Below are positions 22,921 to 35,798 of a DNA stretch of 64,000 nt, one piece after another (the first letter of the stretch is position 1; every line of letters begins with the position of its first letter). Under the pieces are notes generated by a model. That model did not search any database. It had not been told where the DNA came from and saw only the letters and a list, made by a program, of their open reading frames with translations. This DNA comes from Flaccisagitta enflata (lineage: Eukaryota > Chaetognatha > Sagittoidea > Aphragmophora). Both the position numbers and the translations under genes were made by a program. The stretch is taken from NCBI GenBank assembly GCA_965153355.1, contig OZ231126.1, positions 70,246,001-70,310,000 on the forward strand, written 5' to 3'.

Positions 22921-23179
22921 GGGCGTGTTTCTAGTGAAGATGAAAAACGGGTTTGTTCCCGTGAAACGTGATAACAGTGTGAACACATATTCAAGAATTT
23001 CAACTGTCCCACGAGGGAGTGAGCAAAGTGAGTGAGCGAGCCCGTGAACGGAGCGAGCGATCAAAGCGGGCGTAGCGCTGCGAAGCGGGTAAGCGGAGTG
23101 AGTGGTGCGAGCGAACAAACGTAGCGAGCGACCGAGTGGCCCTTTCAAAACGCGATCGTCTTTGACTAGAAACGCCCCC
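22921..23179. mobile_element. TIR element with GGGCGTGTTTCTAGT ends, copy 1
   Basis: Left GGGCGTGTTTCTAGTGAAGA, right the inverse of GGGGGCGTTTCTAGTCAAAG. The interior is GAGCGAGC/GAACG-rich with many short palindromes. An inverted, interrupted copy lies at 61397-61824. This copy supplies the empty site for the T element inserted there. Confidence 0.8.
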
Positions 23180-23428
23180 TTAGAGGAGATGACTGAAGGA
23201 CAGGTAAAAAGAAAGAAATGTCACCATATGATGGAGGGGGAGGAAGGGGCGGAGGGAGAGGGACGTGCTAGAAAGGGAGGTATTGGATGAAAGGGTATCT
23301 TTCGAGGTAAAAAGTGGCTAAGACTTGTCAAAGAGGAAGTTCCACAAGAGATTAAGAGGGAGAATCACGCCAAAAACACTTTTAGACAGAAGGAGAAGAA
23401 GCAAAAAAAAAAAAGAAAGAAAAAAAAT
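23180..23428. other. Purine-rich spacer
   Basis: GGAGGGGGAGGAAGGGG-type and A-rich runs; no gene. Confidence 0.5.
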
Positions 23429-23911
23429 CAGGTCGTCCAAGGGCAATATGTGGTCAGCGATACCCGTTGCCCTGCTGTGCATGATTGTGAATTAGAGTGA
23501 GAGGAAGCAGGGCAGTGGCCCTGAAGGGGTCAAAGTCCTGTAGAACACAGGGAGTCTTTCATTTGTCCGTCCATCCATCCATCCATCAGTCTCCCCCAAG
23601 CTTCTTAGGCCTGAAATCTGCCCTATCAGGCCTGAAATCTGCCCTCTCAGGCCTGACATCTGCCCTCTCAGGCCTGAAATCTGCTCTCTCAGGCCTGAAA
23701 TCTGCGCTCTCAAGCCTGAAATCTGTCTGAGAGGGCGGATTTATGACCTGAAAGGACAGATTTCAGGCCTGGGAGGATAGATTTCAGGCCTGGAGGGCAG
23801 ATTTCAGGTCTGCAGGGCAGATTTCAGGCCTGAGAGGATGAATAGATAAACAAACAAACAAAAGTCCCCCTGTGTTCTACAGGACTTCGTCCCTTTTGGG
23901 GGCCGCTGCCC
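23429..23911 (+). mobile_element. Hairpin element G6
   Basis: Complete. 5' CAGGTCGTCCAAGGGCAATA, GGTCAGCGATACCCGTTGCC, GGGCAGTGGCCCTGAAGGGG, then a CATC tract, a 20-mer core (CAGGCCTGAAATCTGCCCTCT) that inverts near 23735, then TGTGTTCTACAGGACTTCGT and the terminal GGCCGCTGCCC with A-run. Confidence 0.85.
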
Positions 23912-24236
23912 AAAAACGACAGAAAGAGAAGAAGGAGGGAGAGAAGGAGGAGAAAGGGCGCGTGCGTTATGAAAGAAAGAAAGAAGAAAAAAAAACGGAA
24001 AAGGGAATGAAATGCAAAGAAAACAACTCGAATAGGAAAGAAAAGAAGATAAAAAAATGACTTCCATTTCTGGCCAAGTGGAAAAAAAATCTCACGAAGA
24101 AAAATAAAAGATCTGAAACCGGAAATAAGATTATTTGGGTGCCCTTTTTACCGTCTCGGTGTTTTTGCCATAAATCTCTTTCCCATAGTGTCTCTCCTTT
24201 TTCATACATTCCATCGACTCTCTATCAAATTATCTA
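23912..24236. other. Purine-rich then mixed spacer
   Basis: GAAGGAGG and GAAAGAAAG-like runs to about 24060, then mixed sequence. No gene. Confidence 0.5.
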
Positions 24237-24763
24237 CAGTCAGCGGACAAAACACAATAGGTATATATATCACTCCATTGGTTTTGATCCAATCCACTGA
24301 TATTGAACAAAATGCTGTAAACAACAACTGGTTGATAAAATTACAGCCGGCTGTTAGGTTACCAAGTTGGCAAAAATCCAATTTTTCCAAAATAGAATGA
24401 GACCTGCAGATTCATACTCCTGATAAAATTCTGAGAAGTTTGATATGTCACACTTAACACTTTTTGTAAAAAATATTTCTTTTAACATTGTGTTATAATT
24501 AAATTAAACAATATTAAAATTTTTTATTTTCATATAAAAGTATATGTTGTGACATATCAAACTTCTTAGAATTTCATCAGGATTATGAATCTACAGGTCT
24601 CATTCGATTTGGTAAAAGTGGGATTTTTGCCAACTTTGTAACTTAACAACCAGCTGTAATTTCAACAACCAGTTGTTGTTTACAGTATTCTGTTCAACAT
24701 CAGTGGGTTGGATCAAAACCAAGGGAGTGATATATATACCTATTGTGTTTTGTCCACTGACTG
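24237..24763. mobile_element. MITE with CAGTCAG termini, 527 bp, 4-bp TSD
   Basis: Almost fully palindromic. Ends CAGTCAGCGGACAAAAC and the inverse of CAGTCAGTGGACAAAAC. Flanked by TCTA at 24233-24236 and 24764-24767. It is longer than the copy at 4540, with an extra inner pair of arms (GACATATCAAACTTCT repeated in inverse). The centre is AT-rich. Confidence 0.9.
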
Positions 24764-24767
24764 TCTA

Positions 24768-25317
24768 GTCAAGCGGATCACAAAATTTAATCGCAAAGAC
24801 GGTAGACAAACCATTGGTTCATAAGTTAAAGGAAGTTTCTATTTGCAACTTTTGTGTCATTTATTTCAAAATTTAGATGTGTCCCCGCTCTTCTATGAGA
24901 GGTTTTTTTTCTGCGGGCCGTCCGTCGATCGATCCACCCGTCAGTTGGTCCGTCCATGTATCCATTATGCATTTTGATTTTCCGCCAGACCGTGGTTATA
25001 TCCGACAGCTTAACTACTCATTGATACACGAGTTTTGTGAGGCTTTCATGTCGGAAATTCATGCAGTTTATCTCTCTGTCCATTTACCTTTCATGTGTAT
25101 TTATCACACATTCAGCGCAAGATTCAAAGAGTTGAGAAAAGGGCAGATGGAGCTCGTATTCAAGAAATACATGTAAGACAAGTGGAGCCCATTAGTAAAA
25201 AAATGTATATTCCCCTCGTTGTGAAGGCATATTGTTCTGGATGATTTGGGTAGGCATTGATGTGAATATGCATACGACTTATATGAATACGACTTATGTG
25301 AATATGCATACGACTTA
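24768..25317. other. Spacer, no gene recognised
   Basis: Contains a 99-residue plus frame (24877-25176) with no recognised motif, and partial hairpin-element words (TCCGTCGATCGATCCACCCG) near 24920. CGACTTATRTGAATATGCATA is repeated at about 25275-25315. Confidence 0.4.
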
Positions 25318-25735
25318 AAAACAGGGTCATTAGACCTAAGTCGCGTGCATCGGCATTTTCAAAAAAGTCAGGCGAACAGACAGATGAACAGACTAAAACT
25401 TTTAGAAAGACCTCAGCTCTGAACTAAATGTTTACTTGTAAAAGAGTCTTGTCAAATGTTCAAAAACTCAAAAAACACAACAAAAAGCCTTAGAAACAAC
25501 TTCACGACAAACTAACAGATGGATGGATGGATGGATGGATGGATGGACAGACCAACACACCGAACAAAAAGTGGCTTTTATAGGTTTATGAATGCCCTAA
25601 AAACATTCAAAGACACTTAAATGGCTTCGTTTTGTATAAAACGCCTTTTGAATAGTTTTGTGACGGACGGACCGACGGACCGACGGACCGATAGAAAAGT
25701 GGCTTATAGAGTCGCGTAGCACGCGACTAAAAAAA
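25318..25735 (+). mobile_element. Hairpin element T
   Basis: AAGTCGCGTGCATCGGC near the 5' side, GGAT tract (25519-25546), GGACCGAC tract, then GGCTTATAGAGTCGCGTAGC with the hairpin and a long A-run. The 5' AACAAGG block is degenerate. Confidence 0.7.
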
Positions 25736-26679
25736 GAAAAAAAAAGAGGGGGCCACAAGAGGGGAAGTTTGTTGAGGTTTACGGAACAAGCCTATTCTAT
25801 TTCTTTCACGATAGGACTTCCCTCAAAAGATTTCTCAATCGCTGCGAGGCCATAAAGCCGACTGAAGTGAGAGACAATTTCATTAAACTGACACGCTGAC
25901 GATTTAATCAGATTATTTCTTTAATCGAATAAACATTTTAACTCGCGCGCATGAAGGCAAAATCTTTTCTTCCGAAGGAAAAGTCGCGTCACAGTGGGTG
26001 GTACTTCTGGGGGGGGGGGGGGGGGGTCGCTTCTGGGGGGGTCGCTTCTGGGGCATCGCGACACGCTTTTGCCACCCACGAACGCACAATTGATGAGATT
26101 CAATCGGTTGAATCCACACTCAATTCAAATCCTAATCAGATTGACTCTCGTCTAGATTCTGTTTTAGATGGAAAATTTACATCTTTACGTTGACGTTATT
26201 TGCAATGGAAATTTCTGTGATAAGATAAGATAAAATGTGAACGGCGCAATTGAGTCGACAGAAGCGCAGTCACTGCCCGTCCCTATTGAGTCAGGGCCAC
26301 CGCCTTCCCGTTTGTCTTGTGTACTCACCCTCGTCTTCCCCGGTCCGTAACACTTTTTCCGTGTCGTCTATCCCATCATATCGTGACTTTTTTCTCCATG
26401 TTTCATGCCTGGTTTACCTCTGAGACAAGTTTATTATTGTTTCTCAATGAACCCACAGTCCCGCACTAAAATATGTGGGCGAGGATCATGTGAACTTATT
26501 GAAATATTACCATGCGCATTACACAGTAGAAACTCTTAGGGATGTCTGAGGGACCCGAGCTATTTTTTGAACTACAGCGAGTTAGTTCATAATTTTTTTT
26601 TTCAACTATACTAGATCATGTATCGAAACACTATGTTAACTTAGAAGTCCTTAAGTCGATGTTAAGTGTTATTATTAAT
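25736..26679. other. Spacer with poly-G, no gene recognised
   Basis: A run of 17 G at about 26011-26027 is followed by GTCGCTTCTGGGG repeats. The frames across it are short. The rest is mixed sequence. Confidence 0.45.
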
Positions 26680-29331
26680 AACAAGCCCAATAGGGCAACG
26701 ATGCGTCCTCTTCTGATCTCAGTGCAAAGAGAGCTGAGTGACAAGAAAGTATTACTTCATTGACTTTTGCATATTGCAATTCATACCTCTTACGTCCAAA
26801 TCTACTAAGTACACAGGTATACTTTTTAGGCATCAATAAAAAAATAGTATGGCAAGAAAGACAGAGTGAAAGATGTAATCATTGAGGAACAAAAGATGAA
26901 ATGTAGCCTCTCAATGGAAAAGGAATAAACTCTATTGAATTTTGCATTCAACTTCAAAGATTTTGATTTGATAAAAACTGAATTCTGGAGGTGGGGGGGA
27001 TGGGGGCAAGATCAGATAAATAGGGTGTTACACAAGTCTAAAGATGCGAGGACGCATCTAAAAATGATCAGGGGTGGTTGGTGAGTGATTGGAGATGGAT
27101 AAGGGGGATTTTTGAGGTAGGGTTAACGGACATACATACATACGGACGGACAGACCCTCTTATAGAGATGCGAGGACGCATCTAAAAATGATCAGGGGTG
27201 GTTGGTGAGTGATTGGAGATGGATAAGGGGGATTTTTGAGGTAGGGTTAACGGACATACATACATACGGACGGACAGACCCTCTTATAGAGATGCGAGGA
27301 CGCATCTAAAAATGATCAGGGGTGGTTGGTGAGTGATTGGAGATGGATAAGCGGGATTTTTGAGGTAGGGTTAACGGACATACATACATACGGACGGACA
27401 GACCCTCTTATAGAGATGCGAGGACGCATCTAAAAATGATCAGGGGTGGTTGGTGAGTGATTGGAGATGGATAAGGGGGATTTTTGAGGTAGGGACGGAC
27501 ATACATACATACATACGGACGGACAGACCCTCTTATAGAGATGCGAGGACGCATCTAAAAATGATCAGGGGTGGTTGGTGAGTGATTGGAGATGGATAAG
27601 GGGGATTTTTGAGGTAGGGTTAACGGACATACATACATACATACGGACGGACAGACCCTCTTATAGAGATGCGAGGACGCATCTAAAAATGATCAGGGGT
27701 GGTTGGTGAGTGATTGGAGATGGATAAGGGGGATTTTTGAGGTAGGGTTAACGGACATACATACATACATACGGACGGACAGACCCTCTTATAGAGATGC
27801 GAGGACGCATCTAAAAATGATCAGGGGTGGTTGGTGAGTGATTGGAGATGGATAAGGGGGATTTTTGAGGTAGGGTTAACGGACATACATACATACATAC
27901 GGACGGACAGACCCTCTTATAGAGATGCGAGGACGCATCTAAAAATGATCAGGGGTGGTTGGTGAGTGATTGGAGATGGATAAGGGGGATTTTTGAGGTA
28001 GGGTTAACGGACATACATACATACGGACGGACGGACAGACCCTCTTATAGAGATGCGAGGACGCATCTAAAAATGATCAGGGGTGGTTGGTGAGTGATTG
28101 GAGATGGATATGCGGGATTTTTGAGGTAGGGTTTACGGACATACAGACGGACGGACAGACCCTCTTATAGAGATGCGAGGACGCATCTAAAAATGATCAG
28201 GGGTGGTTGGTGAGTGATTGGAGATGGATAAGGGGGATTTTTGAGGTAGGGTTAACGGACATACATACATACATACGGACGGACAGACCCTCTTATAGAG
28301 ATGCGAGGACGCATCTAAAAATGATCAGGGGTGGTTGGTGAGTGATTGGAGATGGATAAGCGGGATTTTTGAGGTAGGGTTAACGGACATACATACATAC
28401 GGACGGACGGACAGACCCTCTTATAGAGATGCGAGGACGCATCTAAAAATGATCAGGGGTGGTTGGTGAGTGATTGGAGATGGATAAGCGGGATTTTTGA
28501 GGTAGGGTTAACGGACATATACATACGGACGGACAGACCCTCTTATAGAGATGCGAGGACGCATCTAAAAATGATCAGGGGTGGTTGGTGAGTGATTGGA
28601 GATGGATAAGCGGGATTTTTGAGGTAGGGTTAACGGACATACATACATACATACGGACGGACAGACCCTCTTATAGAGATGCGAGGACGCATCTAAAAAT
28701 GATCAGGGGTGGTTGGTGAGTGATTGGAGATGGATAAGGGGGATTTTTGAGGTAGGGTTAACGGACATACATACATACATACGGACGGACAGACCCTCTT
28801 ATAGAGATGCGAGGACGCATCTAAAAATGATCAGGGGGGTTGGTGAGTGATTGGAGATGGATAAGCGGGAATTTTGAGGTAGGGTTAACGGACATACATA
28901 CATACGGACGGACAGACCCTCTTATAGAGATGCGAGGACGCATCTAAAAATGATCAGGGGTGGTTGGTGAGTGATTGGAGATGGATAAGGGGGATTTTTG
29001 AGGTAGGGTTAACGGACATACATACATACATACGGACGGACAGACCCTCTTATAGAGATGCGAGGACGCATCTAAAAATGATCAGGGGTGGTTGGTGAGT
29101 GATTGGAGATGGATAAGCGGGATTTTTGAGGTAGGGTTAACGGACATACATACATACGGACGGACAGACCCTCTTATAGAGATGCGAGGACGCATCTAAA
29201 AATGATCAGGGGTGGTTGGTGAGTGATTGGAGATGGATAAGGGGGATTTTTGAGGTAGGGTTAACGGACATACATACATACGGACGGACAGACCCTCTTA
29301 TAGAGATGCGAGGACGCATCTAAAAAACATT
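26680..29331 (+). mobile_element. Hairpin element S with hugely expanded core
   Basis: Begins AACAAGCCCAATAGGGCAAC with GATGCGTCC, the S 5' block, and ends with a GATGCGAGGACGCATC hairpin plus A-run. The body between 27043 and 29325 is a satellite made of the element's own 3' end. The S copies at 39629 and 54320 show the single-copy end. Confidence 0.75.
27043..29325 (+). repeat. Satellite, 18 units of about 119-130 bp
   Basis: Each unit reads ATGCGAGGACGCATCTAAAA, ATGATCAGGGGTGGTTGGTG, AGTGATTGGAGATGGATAAG, GGATTTTTGAGGTAGGG, TTAACGG, then (ACAT)2-4, (ACGG)2-3, and CAGACCCTCTTATAGAG. Unit length varies mainly through the ACAT/ACGG microsatellite. A G/C variant (AAGGGGGA or AAGCGGGA) alternates irregularly. 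One unit lacks TTAAC (about 27490) and one has a short GGGG (about 28830). Very low divergence points to recent amplification. Confidence 0.95.
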
Positions 29332-29469
29332 TTAGGTCTGGCCTCCCACAAAGTGTCTTTTGTTTTAGTTTCAAGCTAAGACACAAGCGCTTCGCCATCT
29401 GTTGCCAACTTTGGCGCTCGGAGATAGCTCAACCTAAGGCTGGAAGTCGGCAAACTAGCTACTTTTAAA

Positions 29470-30375
29470 GTTTCTACCTTCTTTTTATGTTTCCTTATAT
29501 CTCTTTATGTTTTCTTATCTCTTCATCCCAATTCATGTCTCCTCATGTCTCTTTATGTCATCTCAAGTCTTTTTTTGTGTCCACATGATTGTTCGTTCAT
29601 GTCTATTATGTGTTTTCATATCTCTTCATTTGTTTTCATGCTACTAAATCTTATTTTGTCTCTTTATGTCTTTTATCGTTTTTTCATGTCTCTTTTTGTC
29701 TTTTTATGTCTCTTCATGTCTTCTGATGTCTTTTTTTGTCTCTTCATGTCTTCTCTTGACTTTTTATGTATATTCTTGTCTTTTTATATCTCTTCATTTG
29801 TTTTCATGTCTCTTCATGTGTTTTCATGTCTCTAAATCTTATTTTGTATCTTTATGTCTCTTTATGTCTTTTATTGTTTTTTCATCTCTCTTTTTGTCTT
29901 TTTATGTCTCTCTATGTCTTCTCTTGTTTTCTCTTGTCTCTTCATGTCTTCTCTTGTCTTTTCATGTCTTCTCTGGTCTTTTCATGTCTTTTCATGTCTT
30001 TTCATGTCTCTTTATGTGTTTTCATGCCTCTAAATCTTATTTTGTCTCTTTATGTCTCGTTATTTCTTTTATTGTTTTTTCATGTCTCTTTTTGTCTTTT
30101 TATGTCTCTTTATGTCTTCTCTTGTCTTCTGATGTTTTTTTTTTGTCTCTTCATGTCTCCTTATGTCTTTTCATGTCTTCTCTTGTCTTTTCATGTCTTC
30201 TCTTGTCTTTTCATGTCTCATCATGTGTTTTCATGCCTTTAAATCTTATCAAGTCTTATTACGTCTCTTTATGTCTTTTATTGTTTTTTCATGTCTCTTT
30301 TTGTCTTTTTTTGTCTCTTTATGTCTTCTCTTGTCTGCTTATGTTTTTTTTTGTTTCTTCATGTCTCCTCATGTA
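29470..30375. repeat. About 10-11-bp minisatellite (TCTTTATGTCT / TTTTCATGTCT)
   Basis: Nearly 900 bp of T-rich units, with longer direct repeats superimposed: the CATGYCTCTAAATCTTATTT segment recurs about every 190-215 bp (29640, 29826, 30023, 30230). The Ser/Phe/Leu/Met/Val frames across it are repeat products. Confidence 0.88.
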
Positions 30376-31584
30376 ATATTACTAATTCTTTCAATCATTT
30401 TTAGATAAAAGAAAAATATGACCACAATACAGGGATGTGTAAATTTGAGTCACTTTTTAGTTTTTGATTTTCTTACCACATAGGATTGTGTTTTAAAATC
30501 CATGATTTTTATCCTTTAAAGAAATAAAACAGTATAGATGGGATCTGCTTATTGTTAAATTGTGGTTTATCAATCAGTTTTTATGATTTGGTATTGCCAA
30601 AATCATATTTTCTTATATTTTCGTTTTTCTCTTTTCATACTATACTTTGGTTTTCTTCTCTATCTTTAAATCCTTTGATTTTCCTCCACCCTCCCTCCTA
30701 CCAGGGGGGTGAACTCAATTAAATGAGGCCTTCTACAATAAGAAGCTTGAATAATAGTAAGTTATTCAGATTGATAAAAGTAATATATTCAAGCAGGAAA
30801 AAATGGCAGCAAATTTACCATGTAATCCATTTTCTCTAATTCCCAAGACTACTGTATGCTATTTTATTTGCAAAAAATAATAATTTATCTTTTTTTTTCA
30901 ATTTCTAGCATTTGCAAGTAAATAGCTAGTTTTTGGCTATTTTGGGTCCCTAGACCTGGGTAGTCAATATGACGCAAAGTTGGCACCACAACATGAAATT
31001 TTACCAATTTCTTGCCAAACCATAGTTATGCAATGTCATAGTACGAAAAAGTCGGTGAGTGTCGATGGATGGGACATACTTGATTTTGAAGCCAAGATGA
31101 AGTACTTTAAGTCTAAGATAGTCTAAACCTTGCCAAAACCCGCCGAAACTGTAGAGCTTCAATTTTGTAAAAACATAACTCAAAAACTTAGCGATCTATA
31201 TTACTAAAATAACATTTTAGAGTACTTAATCATATTTTTACACATTTTTACCTTCACATTTGATAACTTCAGTTAATTGTTAGTTGATTACTGTAAATAA
31301 CTTCTATTAATTTCCATCATTTCATATCAATAAAGAAACTTTTTCTGGAAAGGTCAAAAATGCCAGTTTTTATCTTTAATCATAAATACCTATGTAATGA
31401 TATGCTTTTTGGGAAAATAAAGAGTCAATATGGTCCTAGATTAAGGTCTTTTCTCGATAGAAAAAAACTGCGTGTCTCTACAAGGAGTTTGAAATTTTGG
31501 GTAACTCAACTTTTGAAGCCCCCCCAAGAATGCAGTGTGCATTACTCCTGGTTTTCCATCACCCTTCAGTTTATGCCTTAACAC
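30376..31584. other. AT-rich spacer, no gene recognised
   Basis: Several frames of 60-73 codons and no recognised protein. Nothing structured was seen apart from short A/T runs. Confidence 0.45.
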
Positions 31585-31785
31585 TAGAGATGCAGAAGCG
31601 GAAGCGGAAGCGGAAGCGGGTGGAAGCGGTAGTTTGAGCATGGAAGCCAAAGCGGAAGCGAAAGCGCAATTTTGAAATAAAGTGGAAGCGGAAGCGAAAA
31701 AAATTTTTGATGCCTAATGGAAGCAGAACAAAAGCAAAAGGACATAATCAAGCGCTTCTGCTTCCGCTTCCGCTTTAGATCCTTA
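31585..31785. mobile_element. GGAAGC-rich hAT-like element, second copy
   Basis: Left TAGAGATGCAGAAGCGG, right the inverse of TAAGGATCTAAAGCGG, with GGAAGC hexamers on both sides in opposite orientation. Same design as 14878-15013, but no matching 8-bp flank is visible. Confidence 0.6.
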
Positions 31786-31992
31786 TATCATTTTGATAAT
31801 AATCATGTTAGTTTTAGCAGTACTCATTTTAGTATAATTTGTTTTTTTTTTTCTACTTTTTTTTCTTCTTTTTAATTTTCTATCTGTCTTTTTGTCTCTC
31901 TGTTTTTCTGTCTGTCTCTCTCTCTGTCTCTTTTTTTCTTTTTCTCTGTTTAAATATCTGTATGTTTGTCTATCTGTCTCTGTCTCTCTCTC

Positions 31993-32055
<63 letters not shown>
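31762..32055 (+). repeat. Direct repeat copy 1 with (CT)n
   Basis: From TTCCGCTTCCGCTTTAGATC through TTAGTTTTAGCAGTACTCAT to a (CT)n tract (31979-32055). The same sequence occurs at 32756-33354. The copy begins inside the GGAAGC element, so the duplication postdates that insertion. Confidence 0.9.
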
Positions 32056-32059
<4 letters not shown>

Positions 32060-32755
32060 TTTTTTCTCTCTCTCTTCCCTTGAGTGTACTGACCCAGGAT
32101 TAGATCTGAGGGAAAATCGATCTTTCCTCCTCCTCATCCTCTTCATCTTCCAGACCTCATCCTCTTCTTTTTCACTTTTTTTCTGCATTTCTTAAAAAAT
32201 CAATCTCTCCTCATCCTCTTCATTCAGCTTACCTTATCCTCTTCTTCTTCCCTTCTTTTATTTTTCACCTGTCTGTTTGACCTTCTTAAGAATTTTACTA
32301 TTTTCTAAAAAAAAATTATCATATTGTATTGTATTGGGAAAATAACAATAACTATAGTAAGTATTGGGTAAACCCAATACTTACAAGTATTGTAATTACA
32401 ATACAATACCCAATACGAATCGCCCGGCTTATAGTTCAAAAGCAAGGTTTTAATAATCTGCCAATTATTATTTCCCCAAGGTTATTTGAAGCAATAATTG
32501 CCTGCATGCAGTTTACCCACGCCATACCGAATCCAATAGTGACGGAGAACTGCCCGTAGGGAATGCCTTGAGAAATTCCTGACTATTTTTCTTGTCAAAA
32601 ACTACCACTTTTAGCCAATCCCACATTAACAGTGACTCCAAGAATACTGGACGGACTTGCCATTTGGCAGGCCGATACAGCTACACCGAAACCGAGCGTT
32701 GAAAAAAAGCCTTGCGAGCTTGTCATCTTCATTTAAAGAGATCAAAGCAATGATT
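32056..32755. other. Spacer with a short palindrome
   Basis: 32326-32416 holds nested GTATTG/CAATAC inverted repeats centred on a GTATTGGGTAAACCCAATAC palindrome. The rest is T-rich with CCTCATCCTCTTC words repeated at 32125-32245. No gene. Confidence 0.55.
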
Positions 32756-33354
<599 letters not shown>

Positions 33355-33356
<2 letters not shown>

Positions 33357-33824
33357 CTCTCTATGAATACACCAATGAACACCTGTGTATGTCACATGAT
33401 TTTTTTGGCCTAGGATTGATTCTGAGTGAACAATGAATTTCCTTTAAGAATTCAGGAACAGTTGGTTGGTTAGTTGGAAAGAAGCAAGACTCATACACCT
33501 CAAAACCTGATTTCATACATTTTCAAAAAACAAAAGCAAATAGATGATCTAGTGATGTCATGAATGAATATATAGATTTAAAAGATATGATTTCAAAGAT
33601 TAATTGAGAGGTATGGAATAAAAGATTTTTCATAAATAAAGACAAAATGATTGTTTAAACTCATTGCAATAACTAATGACAGTAAAAAGATTATATCAGT
33701 ATCTATGTTATTGATACATCATTATCATTTTTCATACTTCCTCATTTTACCTTCTTTGTTTTTTTTCATGAATGAAATTTTTGTTTAACTTGAATAAGTA
33801 TTGTAGAGAAATACACAACAATAT
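33355..33824. other. AT-rich spacer, nothing recognised
   Basis: No gene or repeat boundary seen. Confidence 0.5.
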
Positions 33825-34023
33825 GGAAGCGGAAGCAGAAGCGGAAGCGGAAGCAGGAGCGGAAGCTATGCCTGCTAGAATGGTGGAAGCAGAAGCAGAA
33901 GCGGAAGCTATGCTTTTGGAAATGGTGATAGCGGAAGCGGAAGCGGAAGCTGTCAATTTTCAAATATGCCAATTGGAAGCGGAAGCGGAGGCTGTCCAAA
34001 AATCTACCGCTTCTGCATATCTA
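33825..34023. mobile_element. GGAAGC-rich hAT-like element, third copy
   Basis: Runs of GGAAGC/GAAGCA hexamers separated by two related spacers (GCTATGCCTGCTAGAATGGT and GCTATGCTTTTGGAAATGGT). The right end is CCGCTTCTGCATATCTA followed by CTTAAAAC, the flank seen beside the copy at 14878. An apparent poly-Glu-Ala frame reads the hexamer and is not a gene. Confidence 0.6.
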
Positions 34024-34538
34024 CTTAAAACAAATACTTACAAAATGTGGTCGAGGGAAAATAAATAAATAATGCGATATCGAATTGTTAATTGAGTGAA
34101 TATATAGCACTTGCTGTATTTCCAAGTTGCTCCTCTCTTGTGTATGATTTTTGATTGGGGGGGTCAGTATCAATCAATTTTGGAAATGACACTCGGCCAT
34201 ATGTCCAACGTGTGTAAAATCACATAAATTGATCACATGTAAAAGGTAAAATGGGTTGGACTATATCATCTTCAGTAGTACCACACCCCTTACCGGCCGC
34301 CCCCCCCCCAACCATTATCAATTAATTTGGAGGTAATATGACATCTAACATAGAAACTTGTAACTCATTTCCATCTGCTATAAAGGCAAACGACGATTTG
34401 ATAAAAGGAGAAAAAAAATGAAATATGAAAATGAAAACACAATGATCAAAACGAGTGCTAAATCCCAAATGGAAACTTTTGCCTTGAAACTCTGCTTTGA
34501 TGAAATTGTCGGATTTTCTTTCAGCTTCGTCTTCTTTT
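34024..34538. other. Spacer, nothing recognised
   Basis: AT-rich with a C-run near 34299-34309. No gene. Confidence 0.5.
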
Positions 34539-35270
34539 TGGGCAGCGGCCCCGAAGGGGCCGATGACCTATGCTTTCACACATAGGGGAAATTTCTTCTC
34601 CTCCTTCTCCTTCTCCTCCTCCTTCTCCGTCCACCCCCCCCCCTTGAAGCTCATATTCTAGCCTCGAGGCCCAAATTCTAGCCTCGAGGCCCAAATTCTA
34701 GCCTTTAGGCCCAAATTCTAGCCTCGAGGCCCAAATTCTAGCCTCAAGGCTCAAATTCTAGCCTCGAGGCCCAAATTCTAGCCTCAAGGCCCAAATTCTA
34801 GTCCGGAGGCCCAAATTCTAGCCTTGAGGCCCAAATTCTAGCCTCAAGGCCCAAATCATAGCCTTGAGGCCTAATTTCTAGCCTTGAGGCCCAAATTCCA
34901 GCCTCAAGGCCCAAATTCCAGCCTCAAGGCCCAAATTCCAGCCTCAAGGCCCAAATTCTAGCCTCAAGGCCCAAATCCTAGCTTTGAGGCCTAATTTCTA
35001 GCCTTGAGGCCCAATTTCTAGCCTCGAGGCTCACATCCCAGCCTTGACGATCAAATGCCAGCCTCAGCCTTGAGGTCTAAGATAACAGCTTGGAAGTTCA
35101 AAGGCTCAAACCACAGCTTTAAGGCTCATATTACGGCCTCACGGTCAAAACTTACTAAGCATAGGTCATCGGCCCCTTCGGGGCCGCTGCCCCTCTCACC
35201 ATCACACATCTACATATACTCACATAGGGGCAACGGGTACCGCTGACCATCTAACGCTTTTGCGACTATT
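34539..35270 (-). mobile_element. Hairpin element G7
   Basis: Complete and the most regular copy: GGCAGCGGCCCCGAAGGGGC end, CCTTCTCC tract, C-run, about 22 units of a 20-mer (CAAATTCTAGCCTCGAGGCC), then the exact inverse block and a 5' end almost identical to G3 (GGGGCAACGGGTACCGCTGA). Its uniform core suggests recent amplification. Confidence 0.88.
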
Positions 35271-35798
35271 CAGTCCTAAGGCTCAATGCCGAGGACTCCC
35301 CCATTCACCGATTCACCGCCGCCGACCTCACACAATTAACCGTAGCCATCGCCATCGTCGCCATGCCCCATCTCCCGTGTAGGTGGGCTCCCCCTTCTGG
35401 TCTGGGCAGAGGCAGAAAACGCTGAAAGCGATTTATACTACTCAGTACCTTGGATTGGAATGTCCGGCGGTCGCAGTATGCTTGACCTCGATTCTATCCT
35501 CTAAGGGTATGGTTTCTTAACAATGTTACCCTCGGGTGATTTGTTGAATTTTGGTAACAAAGGTAGCAGACATTAGCCCTTAACTATTTTGGTGAGGAGT
35601 TTTCTTTTGGGTTAGAGTGAGAGGGAATGTTTTTCAAATTCTATTTTATGGAAAACTAGGAGTGATGCGCGTAGTAACTAGTCAGTGAGGGCTCACAAGG
35701 CCCTCTTCCATTTATTTTAGTTTGGGTATAGTGAGGGATGTTGTTCCACCTATCATACGAGTTCTTTGCACCGTAGGACAGGCGGCCAGACTGACGAA
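35271..35798. other. Spacer, nothing recognised
   Basis: Mixed sequence, somewhat GC-rich at 35290-35410; no gene. Confidence 0.5.

Noticed and set aside
22921-23179. CpG-rich promoter or gene start
   Set aside because: The GC-rich stretch is the interior of a TIR element that has an inverted copy at 61397-61824.
27043-29325. CRISPR-like array
   Set aside because: Units are contiguous with no unique spacers between short repeats, and the variation is microsatellite length. The context is a eukaryotic transposon.
29545-30408. 236-residue Ser/Phe/Met-rich ORF with apparent transmembrane character
   Set aside because: Reads the TTTATGTCTC minisatellite; frames on the same strand overlap.
33772-34068. 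Glu-Ala repeat ORF
   Set aside because: Reads GGAAGC hexamers of a miniature transposon.
34620-35100. CRISPR-like or coding 20-mer array
   Set aside because: The 20-bp unit is tandem without spacers and is the core of a family G element.
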